A DNA stretch of 64,000 nt from Bacteroidales bacterium (GTDB taxonomy: Bacteria; Bacteroidota; Bacteroidia; Bacteroidales; Muribaculaceae), in the NCBI GenBank assembly GCA_014800795.1, contig JAAVFL010000005.1, positions 1 to 64,000 on the forward strand. Direction: 5' to 3'. The position numbers and the translations under genes were made by a program. Of this stretch, positions 35,827 to 43,809 are shown one piece after another (the stretch's first letter is position 1; each line of letters starts with the position of its first letter). The notes under the pieces were generated by a model. The model made no database searches, had not been told where the DNA came from, and was given only the letters and a program-made list of their open reading frames with translations.

Positions 35827-37659
35827 TCACTTTTTGTTATCGGGAGCGGTGAAATGATCGCGTAGGATGCGTGCTTTGGCAGGACCTACAACGGAGGCGA
35901 GGGCATCAAGTGAGGCTTCACGGATGCGTTTTACGCTCTTGAAGTGGCGCAGGAGGGTCTGCTCCGTGCCGGGCCCGATACCTTTGATTGTTGAAAGTTC
36001 GCTGACGATAGCTGATTTTGATCGTCGGTCGCGGTGGTGGGTGATTCCGAAGCGGTGGGCTTCGTCGCGCAGCTGCTGAACGACGCGCAGCGATTCGGAG
36101 TTCTTGTCGATATACAGCGGGACACTGTCGCCTGGGAAATAGATCTCCTCAAGGCGCTTGGCGATGCCGACTACAGCGATTTTCCCTCGCAGTCCTATGG
36201 ATTCGAGGGCTTCGACTGCCGCGCTGAGCTGCCCTTTGCCACCGTCGACAACGATTAGCTGCGGAAGATCGTCGGGAGCTTCCTCCATCAGCCGGGTGTA
36301 GCGGCGGGTGAGCACTTCCTTCATAGATGCGAAATCGTCGGGACCCACAACGGTCTTGATATTGAAGTGGCGGTAGTCTTTTTTCGACGGCTTGGCATCG
36401 CGGAATACCACGCATGAAGCCACGGGATTGGTGCCCTGAATGTTGGAGTTGTCGAAACATTCGATGTGTCGCGGCAGTACTTTCAGGCGGAAATCGGCTT
36501 TCATGCGCTCAAGGGTTTTCTCGGCGCGCTTCTCCGGGTCGGTCCATTCGAGCTGCTTGAGATCGTCGAGCTTATTCTGGCGGGCGTTGCGGGTGCTGAC
36601 CTCAAGAAGTTTCGCTTTGTCGCCGCGCTGGGGTATGGTGAATGTCACCCCCTCCATCTCGAGGTCGGGGAGCATCGACACTATCACTTCGGTATACCTC
36701 ACCCCGAAGCGGGTGCGTATCTCGTCTAGTGCATAGCTGAGAAGGGCAGACGCCTCCTCCTGAAGGCGGCGCTTGTAGCGGAGGGTGACGCTGCGCACCA
36801 CCGCCCCGCGGCGTACATGCATATAGTTTATGTAGACGTCGTTGCCGCCGTCGTCGTCGATGCCGAACACATCCACGTTATCGACCGTCTGGCTAACGAT
36901 GACACTCTTGGCGCGATAGCGCTCCACAAGCTGATATTTCACCTTAAGCTCCTGTGCCTCCTCGAATTTCAACTCGCCGGCAAGACGCTCCATCTCGGAG
37001 CGTAGATATGCCATGAGTTCTCCGGTCTCGCCACGCAGTATCTGACGTATATGGTCGATATATCGCCCGTATTCCTCGGGCGATATCTTACCCACGCAGC
37101 ATCCCAGGCAGCGCTTGAGATGATATTCGAGGCAGAGGCGTCCTTTGCCCCGGGCGAGAGTGTCGGGGGTGATGGGTAAGCGGCAGGTGCGGATAGGGTA
37201 AAGCTCGCGTGCAAGCTCTATGACGGTGCGTGCGGCTCCGACCTCAGTGTAAGGGCCGAAATATTTCGAGCCGTCGCGCAGGCGCTGACGTGTGAGGAAC
37301 ACACGGGGGTAAAGCTCGTTGGTGACACAGATCCATGGGTAGGACTTATCGTCTTTAAGCAGCACATTGTAGCGGGGCTTGTACTCCTTGATCATGGAGT
37401 TCTCGAGATTGAGGGCATCCTGCTCCGTAGGCACCACGATATAGCTCATGTCGGCAATGGCGCGCACAAGCAGACTTGTGCGCAACACATCGTGGGTGCG
37501 GTTGAAGTAAGACGATACACGCCGCTTGAGATTCTTGGCTTTACCTACATAGATCACCACCCCCTCGGCATCGTAGTACATGTAGACACCGGGAGTGGAC
37601 GGGAGCATGGCAATTTTCTGTTGCAGCTCCGGGGATTTGTCTTTGGAATGCTTACCCAT
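35827..37659 (-). CDS. uvrC: Excinuclease ABC subunit C
   Basis: The 610-aa protein makes both incisions in nucleotide excision repair together with UvrB. The order is standard: GIY-YIG nuclease (about 20-100, with TPGVYMYYDAEGVVIYVGKA), a cysteine cluster (CLEYHLKRCLGCCVG), the UVR/UvrB-binding helix (about 215-250), the RNase H-like second nuclease (IECFDNSNIQGTNPVAS and LIVVDGGKGQLSAA), and the C-terminal helix-hairpin-helix pair (LSTIKGIGPGTEQTLL, about 560-600). Full length. It is a single gene with its own canonical promoter. Confidence 0.98.
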   Translation of the reverse strand: MGKHSKDKSPELQQKIAMLPSTPGVYMYYDAEGVVIYVGKAKNLKRRVSSYFNRTHDVLRTSLLVRAIADMSYIVVPTEQDALNLENSMIKEYKPRYNVLLKDDKSYPWICVTNELYPRVFLTRQRLRDGSKYFGPYTEVGAARTVIELARELYPIRTCRLPITPDTLARGKGRLCLEYHLKRCLGCCVGKISPEEYGRYIDHIRQILRGETGELMAYLRSEMERLAGELKFEEAQELKVKYQLVERYRAKSVIVSQTVDNVDVFGIDDDGGNDVYINYMHVRRGAVVRSVTLRYKRRLQEEASALLSYALDEIRTRFGVRYTEVIVSMLPDLEMEGVTFTIPQRGDKAKLLEVSTRNARQNKLDDLKQLEWTDPEKRAEKTLERMKADFRLKVLPRHIECFDNSNIQGTNPVASCVVFRDAKPSKKDYRHFNIKTVVGPDDFASMKEVLTRRYTRLMEEAPDDLPQLIVVDGGKGQLSAAVEALESIGLRGKIAVVGIAKRLEEIYFPGDSVPLYIDKNSESLRVVQQLRDEAHRFGITHHRDRRSKSAIVSELSTIKGIGPGTEQTLLRHFKSVKRIREASLDALASVVGPAKARILRDHFTAPDNKK

Positions 37660-37701
37660 AAAAACATAACACCGGCGTGGCCGGAACTTCCTTCATCAAT
37701 C

Positions 37702-37733
37702 CAAAATTACAAAATTCCGCGACAATCAGCAAA
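37702..37733 (-). promoter_or_regulatory. Promoter of uvrC
   Basis: On the minus strand -33 TTTG (37730-37733), 20-bp spacing, -7 TAATTTTG (37702-37709). This matches the Bacteroidetes consensus in both elements and spacing, 43 bp before the ATG. Confidence 0.75.
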
Positions 37734-37790
37734 TACCCGCTCTCCTAATACGGTGCAGGGATCGATACCGGCTAATTTGATGAGGTCGGC

Positions 37791-37857
37791 CTGAATTTCC
37801 TACTGATAAATATTGTTCTTTCATAACTTATTTGTATTTTTGTGTTTAACATCAAAA
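37791..37857 (+). repeat. 67-bp direct repeat, left copy, with promoter of the DUF1016 gene
   Basis: This copy recurs at 39017-39083. The right-hand 43 bp (37815-37857) match at 41 of 43 positions; the left part is more diverged. It contains a promoter: -33 TTG (37813-37815), 19 bp, -7 TATTTTTG (37835-37842). Together the copies bracket the DUF1016 gene. Confidence 0.75.
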
Positions 37858-37879
37858 TAGCCATGAACCGGGAATAAAT

Positions 37880-38926
37880 ATGGGTAAACTAATAGACACC
37901 AACAGCATAGAGCCGGATCACCTGTATTCGCAAATTAGCCTGATTCTCAAAGAGGCAAGAACAAAAGTAGCTACTACCGTCAATACGGCTATGGTCCAGG
38001 CATATTGGCATATAGGCAAACTGATTGTTGATGCTCAGGGTGGAGAAGAAAGAGCCGCCTACGGAGATGATCTGATCAATGCCGTTTCTAAAAAGCTGAC
38101 TGCACAGTTTGGCAAAGGTTTTTCAGCACGAAATTTGCGTAATATGCGCCAATTTTGCATTTCTTTCCCAATTTGGCAGACAGTGTCTGCTAAATTATCT
38201 TGGTCACATTATCAAGAACTTATGCGCGTAACCAATCCCAAGGCGCGGGAGTATTACGTAGAGGAGGCCGCAAAAGGAGGCTGGAGTGTCCGGCAATTGG
38301 AGCGTCAGATTGCCACTCAATATTATGAGCGGCTGCTTGCCTCACATAGCGATGATACGGAAGTCCGGGAAATCATAAAAAGTAATCTCCCGGTAAATCC
38401 CGAAAAATTCGATCCGTTGAAATTGGTTCATGACCCCTTTGTGCTTGAATTTCTCGATATGAAAGAAGATCCGGCGTTACAGGAACAAGAGTTGGAAAGC
38501 GCCATTCTCACCCATATTGAGGATTTTCTGCTTGAGCTCGGGAGAGGTTTTGCGTTTGTCGGCAGGCAGAAAAGATTTACATTGGAGGGAGATCATTTCT
38601 ATCCTGACTTGGTGTTTTACAATATACCGGCCCGTTGCTATGTGATAGTAGACTTGAAAATGTCAAAGGCCGGTTATGCCGACGTAGGCCAAATGCAGCT
38701 TTACGTCAACTATTTCAACCGGGAAGTATGCACACCCGATGACAACCCAACCGTAGGTATCATATTGTGTACCGAGAAGAATGACACCGTGATTGAATAT
38801 ACGTTGGGCAACCGTAATGATATTGGGGTGTTTACCTCGAAATACAAACTAATGCTTCCGACCGAAGAGGAGTTAAAACGGGAAATCGAGCAGACAAAGG
38901 AGAATTTCAAACGCCTCAAAGGATGA
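37880..38926 (+). CDS. DUF1016/YhcG-type PD-(D/E)XK nuclease-like protein
   Basis: The 348-aa protein is cytoplasmic. The N-terminal helical domain (about 12-160, with HIGKLIVDAQGGEERAAYG and GFSARNLRNMRQF) and C-terminal YhcG domain are both visible. The nuclease core shows Asp243 (YPDLVFYN), then Asp258 and Lys260 (VIVDLK), then Gln271 in a following helix, so the PD-(D/E)XK catalytic residues appear intact. The family is often found with restriction or defence genes, but none lie here. Its base composition is a little more AT-rich than that of its neighbours. The flanking direct repeats suggest it arrived or duplicated as a cassette. Its biological role is unproven. Confidence 0.9.
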   Translation: MGKLIDTNSIEPDHLYSQISLILKEARTKVATTVNTAMVQAYWHIGKLIVDAQGGEERAAYGDDLINAVSKKLTAQFGKGFSARNLRNMRQFCISFPIWQTVSAKLSWSHYQELMRVTNPKAREYYVEEAAKGGWSVRQLERQIATQYYERLLASHSDDTEVREIIKSNLPVNPEKFDPLKLVHDPFVLEFLDMKEDPALQEQELESAILTHIEDFLLELGRGFAFVGRQKRFTLEGDHFYPDLVFYNIPARCYVIVDLKMSKAGYADVGQMQLYVNYFNREVCTPDDNPTVGIILCTEKNDTVIEYTLGNRNDIGVFTSKYKLMLPTEEELKREIEQTKENFKRLKG

Positions 38927-39016
38927 ATCTATATTGCTTATTTTCAACAGAAATACGCGAAACCGATTCTCCAAAAACAACGTACTCCAACTATCAGGCT
39001 GAGTTTTGCGGATGCT

Positions 39017-39083
39017 CTGAATTTCCCACATATCAGGCTGGTTCTTTCATAACTTATTTGTATTTTTGTGGTTAGCATCAAAA
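39017..39083 (+). repeat. 67-bp direct repeat, right copy
   Basis: It matches 37791-37857. The -7 box TATTTTTG is conserved (39061-39068), but the -33 TTG of the left copy reads CTGG here, so this copy may be a dead promoter. It could be what is left of a second, lost gene copy. Confidence 0.75.
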
Positions 39084-39174
39084 AACAACAGTCATGGACA
39101 AGAAAGACTGATGTTGATTGGAGCGCCTGAGGCGCCTGATTTGATGGGATTGCCCTGGGATTTGGGGGCGGGGT

Positions 39175-39204
39175 GTTGTCATTACGAAAATTTTATTAAA
39201 TTTG
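39175..39204 (+). promoter_or_regulatory. Promoter of the carboxynorspermidine synthase gene
   Basis: -33 GTTG (39175-39178), 18 bp, -7 TAAATTTG (39197-39204). The leader would be about 120 nt. Confidence 0.5.
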
Positions 39205-39332
39205 CAGATTGATAGGTGTAGCGGCGGAACAAGGCCGCATACCAAACCGTTTTTTCAGCACAGTCTGCCGCGCATGAGGCTTCTAAAAAAGGGAAAGAGC
39301 GCGGCGGTCTGACAACCGACAAAAAGAAAGGA

Positions 39333-40559
39333 ATGGCAAAAGTTATTATCATCGGCGCCGGAGGTGTGGGCAGCGTAGCGGCTCACAAATGCGCCCAGAA
39401 CCCCGAAGTGTTCAGTGAAATAGTGATCGCTTCGCGTACGCGCCGCAAATGCGACGCTCTGGCGAAGGCTATCGAGGAGGCGGCGCTCCGCGACGGGCGC
39501 AAGCTCCCTGTGATCACTACCGACAGTGTCGACGCCGACAGCGTCGAGCAGCTCTGCGAGCTCTTCCGCCGCCACAAACCCGAAATGGTAATAAATGTGG
39601 CTCTGCCGTATCAGGATCTCACCATAATGGATGCGTGTCTGGAGTGTGGGGTCAACTATCTCGACACGGCCAATTATGAGCCGCGCGATGTAGCTCACTT
39701 CGAGTATTCATGGCAGTGGGCCTATCGCGAACGCTTCGAAAAGGCAGGTCTGACCGCGATCCTCGGGTGTGGTTTCGACCCGGGTGTGTCGGGTGTGTTC
39801 ACCGCCTACGCCGCCAAGCATTATTTCTCGGAGATGGAGACCCTCGATATCGTAGACTGCAACGCGGGTAACCACGGGAAGGCTTTCGCCACCAACTTCA
39901 ACCCTGAGATCAATATCCGCGAAATCACCCAGAACGGCCGCTACTGGCTCAACGGCGAATGGGTGACTACCGGTCCGCTCGAAATACATCAGGAACTGAC
40001 TTATCCGAATATCGGTCCGCGCGACAGCTACCTGCTCTATCACGAGGAGCTGGAGAGCCTGGTTCAGAATTTCCCGACAATCAAACGTGCCCGCTTCTGG
40101 ATGACTTTCGGTCAGGAATATCTCACCCATCTGCGTGTGATTCAGGATATAGGTATGGCGCGTATCGACGAGATAGAGTACAACGGTCAGAAGATCGTGC
40201 CCCTGCAGTTCCTCAAGGCGGTTCTTCCCGATCCGCAGGAGTTGGGTGAAAACTACACCGGCGAGACCTCTATAGGCTGCCGTATCTCAGGCAAGGGCAA
40301 GGATGGCGAGCCGATGACATATTACATTTACAACAACTGCTCACACGAGGAGGCATATCGCGAGACAGGTATGCAGGCTGTGAGCTACACAACCGGTGTT
40401 CCCGCCATGATCGGGGCCATGATGTTCCTCACCGGCAAATGGCGCAAAGCGGGCGTACACAATGTAGAGGAGTTCGATCCGGATCCTTTCATGGAGCAGC
40501 TCAACGTTCAGGGTCTTCCCTGGCATGAGATTGTGAACGCCGATCTGGAGGTCAATTGA
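39333..40559 (+). CDS. Carboxynorspermidine synthase (saccharopine dehydrogenase-like)
   Basis: The 408-aa NADPH-dependent enzyme condenses aspartate semialdehyde with a diamine in the alternative spermidine route used by many gut bacteria. A Rossmann motif opens the protein (VIIIGAGGVGSVAAHKCAQ). MVINVALPYQDL, YLDTANYEP and GCGFDPGVSGVF match the saccharopine dehydrogenase fold. The length and sequence style fit the carboxy(nor)spermidine branch rather than lysine biosynthesis. The partner decarboxylase is not in the window. deoC follows 106 bp later, with no obvious link. Confidence 0.88.
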   Translation: MAKVIIIGAGGVGSVAAHKCAQNPEVFSEIVIASRTRRKCDALAKAIEEAALRDGRKLPVITTDSVDADSVEQLCELFRRHKPEMVINVALPYQDLTIMDACLECGVNYLDTANYEPRDVAHFEYSWQWAYRERFEKAGLTAILGCGFDPGVSGVFTAYAAKHYFSEMETLDIVDCNAGNHGKAFATNFNPEINIREITQNGRYWLNGEWVTTGPLEIHQELTYPNIGPRDSYLLYHEELESLVQNFPTIKRARFWMTFGQEYLTHLRVIQDIGMARIDEIEYNGQKIVPLQFLKAVLPDPQELGENYTGETSIGCRISGKGKDGEPMTYYIYNNCSHEEAYRETGMQAVSYTTGVPAMIGAMMFLTGKWRKAGVHNVEEFDPDPFMEQLNVQGLPWHEIVNADLEVN

Positions 40560-40585
40560 TAATCAGTAATTCGCAATTAGTAATT
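40554..40585. repeat. Copy of a dispersed AT-rich intergenic repeat
   Basis: It begins AATTGATAATCAGTAATTCG and continues CAATTAGTAATT, closely matching 23208-23238. It overlaps the stop codon of the carboxynorspermidine synthase gene. Related sequence is seen at about 20625-20648. Confidence 0.5.
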
Positions 40586-40665
40586 GGAGCCGGTCTCGTG
40601 TTCTACCGCTCTACTGCTTCCCTGCTCTAAACTTCTATACTTCTTAACTTCTCAACTTCTATCTT

Positions 40666-41553
40666 ATGGCAGAAGACAAATATCATCAGGCTGTGGAAGA
40701 ATCGCATGTTCTTTCCGACGACAACGCCGTGAAAAGCGCTGTAGAGAAGATCATAGCGGACCATCTGGCCGAAAACATGAATGAAGAGGTATATAAATTC
40801 CTCTTCAACTGTATAGATCTCACCACTCTGCGCTCCACCGATTCGCCACGCAGTGTGGCAGACTTTACCGAACGTGTCAACGCTTTCGACAACGAGCATC
40901 CCGAGATGAAAAACGTTGCCGCCATCTGCGTGTATCCCAACTTCGCACAGGTTGTACGCACGGTTCTCGAGGTGAGCGATGTCGACATAGCCTGCGTGTC
41001 GGGATGCTTCCCGTCGTCGCAGTCGTTCATCGAGGTCAAGATCGCCGAGACCGCTCTTGCGGTTGACGGTGGTGCCGACGAGATTGATATCGTACTCAAT
41101 CTGGGCAATTTCCTCGACGGCGATTACGAGGAGGTGTGCGACGAAATCTCGGAGCAGAAACACGCCTGCCGCGACGCACGCCTGAAGGTTATCCTCGAGA
41201 CGGGCGCGCTTAAGACTGCCGAAAACATCAAGGCAGCCTCTGTGCTTGCCATGTACAGCGGAGCCGATTTCATAAAGACTTCTACCGGAAAGGAATATCC
41301 CGGGGCAAGTCTGGAGGCCGCTTATGTAATGTGCAGCTGCATCAAGGAGTACTACGAAAAGACAGGCCGCATGGTAGGTTTCAAACCCTCGGGCGGCGTA
41401 CGCACCCCCGAAGAGGCAGTAAGCTACTACTGCATCGTCAAGGAAGTTCTGGGTGAGCAATGGCTCACCAACGAGTATTTCCGCATCGGTGCGAGCGGTC
41501 TTGCCAACAACCTGCTCACCGCCATCTGGGGCACAGAGACTAAATATTTCTAA
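40666..41553 (+). CDS. deoC: Deoxyribose-phosphate aldolase
   Basis: The 295-aa enzyme splits 2-deoxyribose-5-phosphate into glyceraldehyde-3-phosphate and acetaldehyde in deoxynucleoside salvage. The TIM-barrel hallmarks are AVDGGADEIDIVLN, LKVILETGAL and the Schiff-base lysine in ADFIKTSTGK (Lys204). GFKPSGGVRTPEEA and FRIGASGLANNLL, the phosphate-binding region, follow. The length fits the longer DeoC type. The GYF/CD225 gene starts 15 bp downstream, so they may be co-transcribed. Confidence 0.96.
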   Translation: MAEDKYHQAVEESHVLSDDNAVKSAVEKIIADHLAENMNEEVYKFLFNCIDLTTLRSTDSPRSVADFTERVNAFDNEHPEMKNVAAICVYPNFAQVVRTVLEVSDVDIACVSGCFPSSQSFIEVKIAETALAVDGGADEIDIVLNLGNFLDGDYEEVCDEISEQKHACRDARLKVILETGALKTAENIKAASVLAMYSGADFIKTSTGKEYPGASLEAAYVMCSCIKEYYEKTGRMVGFKPSGGVRTPEEAVSYYCIVKEVLGEQWLTNEYFRIGASGLANNLLTAIWGTETKYF

Positions 41554-41568
41554 AACCGGTTCAACAAC

Positions 41569-42102
41569 ATGGAATACTGGATAATCGTAGACCGCCGGCA
41601 TGCGGGTCCATACAGCGCCCGGCAACTTATAGACGCCGGGCTGAAAGGCGACACCCTCGTATGGTGCGAAGGGCTGACAGAATGGACCCCCGCGGAACAA
41701 ATAGAGGAACTGGCATCGATGATGCGCATCCGCGACACATCGGCCGCTACCGCTCCGCAGGAACAGCAGCAACAGGCTTACGGTGCGCAAACTCAGCCCT
41801 GCGAACCCCGGCGTGAGAATCAGCAATATACCGCCGGACCACAGCAACAAGGAGCGGCAACGCTCCCCGCCGAACCATGTCCTCCGGCGTATATCGCATG
41901 GAGTGTCATCGCCACAGTGCTGTGCTGCACAATCGTGGGTATTCCTGCGATTATCTTCTCGTCCATGACAAAGAGCGCATACTATAAAGGAGACCTTGAG
42001 AAAGCGAAAAAATACAGCGAACGGGCACAATGGTTCATTATTCTGTCCATTACTCTCGGCGCTGTCACCTGGCCTTTCCAGATAGCTTTTATGGGGCTTT
42101 GA
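41569..42102 (+). CDS. GYF-like and CD225/dispanin domain membrane protein
   Basis: The 177-aa protein has three parts. Residues 1-55 (YWIIVDRRHAGPYSARQL to LTEWTPAEQI) form a GYF_2/DUF4339-type domain with the usual G-P-(F/Y)-S and W-x-P marks. Residues about 60-105 are a Gln/Pro-rich linker. Residues about 105-177 are a CD225/dispanin-like pair of membrane helices with the connecting AIIFSSMTKSAYYKGDLEKA motif. The GYF part may bind proline-rich sequence on the cytoplasmic face. Its role is unknown. It lies directly between deoC and the DUF2752 gene, 13 bp before the latter. Confidence 0.85.
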   Translation: MEYWIIVDRRHAGPYSARQLIDAGLKGDTLVWCEGLTEWTPAEQIEELASMMRIRDTSAATAPQEQQQQAYGAQTQPCEPRRENQQYTAGPQQQGAATLPAEPCPPAYIAWSVIATVLCCTIVGIPAIIFSSMTKSAYYKGDLEKAKKYSERAQWFIILSITLGAVTWPFQIAFMGL

Positions 42103-42115
42103 GTTTTTTCAAAGT

Positions 42116-42502
42116 ATGCCGAATCGCGACATAATCGTCAGAGCCAGCCTGCTTGTAACAGCAGTGGTGGCTCTGATTGCTTTATATCTGTTTCTGGTGG
42201 ATGTCACCGGATTAATGCCCCGCTGTCCGATAAAAATGCTGACAGGCTTCGACTGCCCCGGCTGCGGCAGCCAGCGTGCGCTCCACAGCCTGCTCGAAGG
42301 ACACCTGTACGAGAGCTTCCACCACAACCTCCTTCTGCCTTTTGCAGCGGCTTATCTGGCAGTATGCGGGTTTCATTGGATAAATCCGGGATGGAACCGT
42401 ATGACAGCTATCTACACACGGCTTACGTCACCCGCAGCGCTATGGGTGATTGTCGCAATTGTGGCGGCATGGACAATAGTGAGGAATATCGTATTTCAGT
42501 AG
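42116..42502 (+). CDS. DUF2752 membrane protein
   Basis: The 128-aa protein has three predicted membrane helices and the family signature CPIKMLTGFDCPGCGSQRA, a Cys-x-x-Cys-like motif that could bind metal. The function of the family is not known. It follows the GYF/CD225 gene by 13 bp. I recall this neighbour pairing as common in Bacteroidetes, which suggests a joint membrane role. Confidence 0.88.
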   Translation: MPNRDIIVRASLLVTAVVALIALYLFLVDVTGLMPRCPIKMLTGFDCPGCGSQRALHSLLEGHLYESFHHNLLLPFAAAYLAVCGFHWINPGWNRMTAIYTRLTSPAALWVIVAIVAAWTIVRNIVFQ

Positions 42503-42628
42503 TTAAGAACCGGAAAACGTAGAGAGCGAATGTGAGACACCGGATGCATCCGCACCGCAAACAAGACCGGCTGACGGGCAACCCGTGATTTTTATCTTCT
42601 GATCTCTCCTGCTCTACCGCTCCATCGC

Positions 42629-43477
42629 TTAGAATTCAGAGAAGAGGGTCGGTTTTATGACTATGCCGACGCGCAACTGGTTGTGGTACTCCTTGTAGGC
42701 GAGCAGCCCTTCGCCATAGCCTGTATAAAGCTGTGCGAAAAGATATTGATTCGACTTGGTGGAGAAACGGTATGCGGCCTCGAAGATCCAGTTATAGTTC
42801 AGGTTCCATCCCGAGCGTTTTATCATTGTCACTGATGTGGACAGCTTGCGGTTAGGAGATTGCAATGACCAGCCGACCTGAAAGATTCCGCAATACTTAA
42901 GTATGTCACGGTTGTTTTCGCCGTCGACAATCGGAATCCAGAACTTGCCGTAGACCACGAAGTTCGGATCGACCATCACGCTACCCCCGAATGTCACCTT
43001 ATTCCATGAACGGGATTCCAGACCGTCGCGTCCGTTGCTCTCATGTTCGAGCTGAAGGCTAAGCTTACCTATAAAACGGTTTTTCATAAATATAGGTTTC
43101 GCCAGACCGATACCGGGGTTGAAGTTGAGGTCGGTCATCGGCATGGAATTCTCAAGCACATTCCAGAAAACTTTCTGAGAATAATATAGATAAAGATATG
43201 TGCCCCATGGGAGAGTGTTTTTTGTTAGCTTCTGTGCAAAGGATATCTGAAACTTTATATTTGTATTTTTACTGGTAGGTTTCGACGATATGGAGGGTCC
43301 GAAAATAAAATAATTATCCTTATAGATACCGAAATAATAGTGTGTATCGGCAAAAGCGCGCTTGAGCGAATCGGTGTCCACATTCTCGCTCGGAACAGAA
43401 ATAATCTGGGCCTGCACTCCGGAGAATATACTGCCCATACATAATAGAATCAGAAAAACAACCAGACGTCCTTTCAT
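42629..43477 (-). CDS. pldA: Outer-membrane phospholipase A
   Basis: The protein is 282 aa from the ATG at 43477 (MKGRLVVFLILLCMGSIFSGVQAQ). The open frame is 63 bp longer, but the signal peptide starts here. The OMPLA catalytic set is visible: LEHESNGRDG contains His145 and Ser147, and RSWNKV contains Asn159, matching the His-Ser-Asn triad. The barrel strand motif LYYSQKVFWNVLENSMPM is also characteristic. It hydrolyses phospholipids that reach the outer leaflet. It is a single gene with its own promoter. Confidence 0.92.
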   Translation of the reverse strand: MKGRLVVFLILLCMGSIFSGVQAQIISVPSENVDTDSLKRAFADTHYYFGIYKDNYFIFGPSISSKPTSKNTNIKFQISFAQKLTKNTLPWGTYLYLYYSQKVFWNVLENSMPMTDLNFNPGIGLAKPIFMKNRFIGKLSLQLEHESNGRDGLESRSWNKVTFGGSVMVDPNFVVYGKFWIPIVDGENNRDILKYCGIFQVGWSLQSPNRKLSTSVTMIKRSGWNLNYNWIFEAAYRFSTKSNQYLFAQLYTGYGEGLLAYKEYHNQLRVGIVIKPTLFSEF

Positions 43478-43580
43478 AATGTAATATAGTTTGAACAGCA
43501 CAGACGCGATTTCGGATAAAGTAGCCGTGAAACCAAACATTATGCTGATTTTTACCGTTATAATAACGATGAAGCAACTG

Positions 43581-43610
43581 CAAAATTACGTAAAAAAAAG
43601 CATATGTCAA
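43581..43610 (-). promoter_or_regulatory. Promoter of pldA
   Basis: On the minus strand -33 TTG (43608-43610), 19 bp, -7 TAATTTTG (43581-43588). It lies about 100 bp before the preferred ATG. Confidence 0.6.
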
Positions 43611-43773
43611 TAACCGTACAGGAGCCATTAATGCAACACCGTGAGGAGGACTCCCGGTATGCTACCTAATTTTAATTAGACTCTCCACCCGGCGGAGTAC
43701 CGGCGAAGTATATCGCATACCGATTTATAGGTATTTTCATTATCGGCCGATACACCCTTGAACAAAAAATGAG

Positions 43774-43781
43774 TATATTTG
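43774..43781 (+). promoter_or_regulatory. -7 box for the secreted 566-aa protein
   Basis: TATATTTG matches TAnnTTTG, 28 bp before the ATG at 43810. No clear -33 element was found. Confidence 0.5.
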
Positions 43782-43809
43782 CACTTGAAAAGAATAACAA
43801 CGCTAATTT

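Larger units (their letters stand above)
38927..39332. other. Intergenic region with second repeat copy and promoter
   Basis: This 406-bp stretch holds no real gene. It contains the right copy of the direct repeat (39017-39083), a five-codon mini-frame after it (ATGGACAAGAAAGACTGA), a short GC-rich inverted repeat (GCGCCTGAGGCGC, about 39122-39134), and the promoter of the next gene. Confidence 0.6.
43478..43809. other. Divergent intergenic region between pldA and the secreted 566-aa protein
   Basis: This 332-bp region has one promoter candidate in each direction (43581-43610 minus, 43774-43781 plus). No other structure was seen. Confidence 0.5.

Noticed and set aside
40627..42030. 467-codon open frame on the minus strand
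   Set aside because: It is antisense to deoC and the GYF/CD225 gene, both clearly real, and has no recognisable domain.
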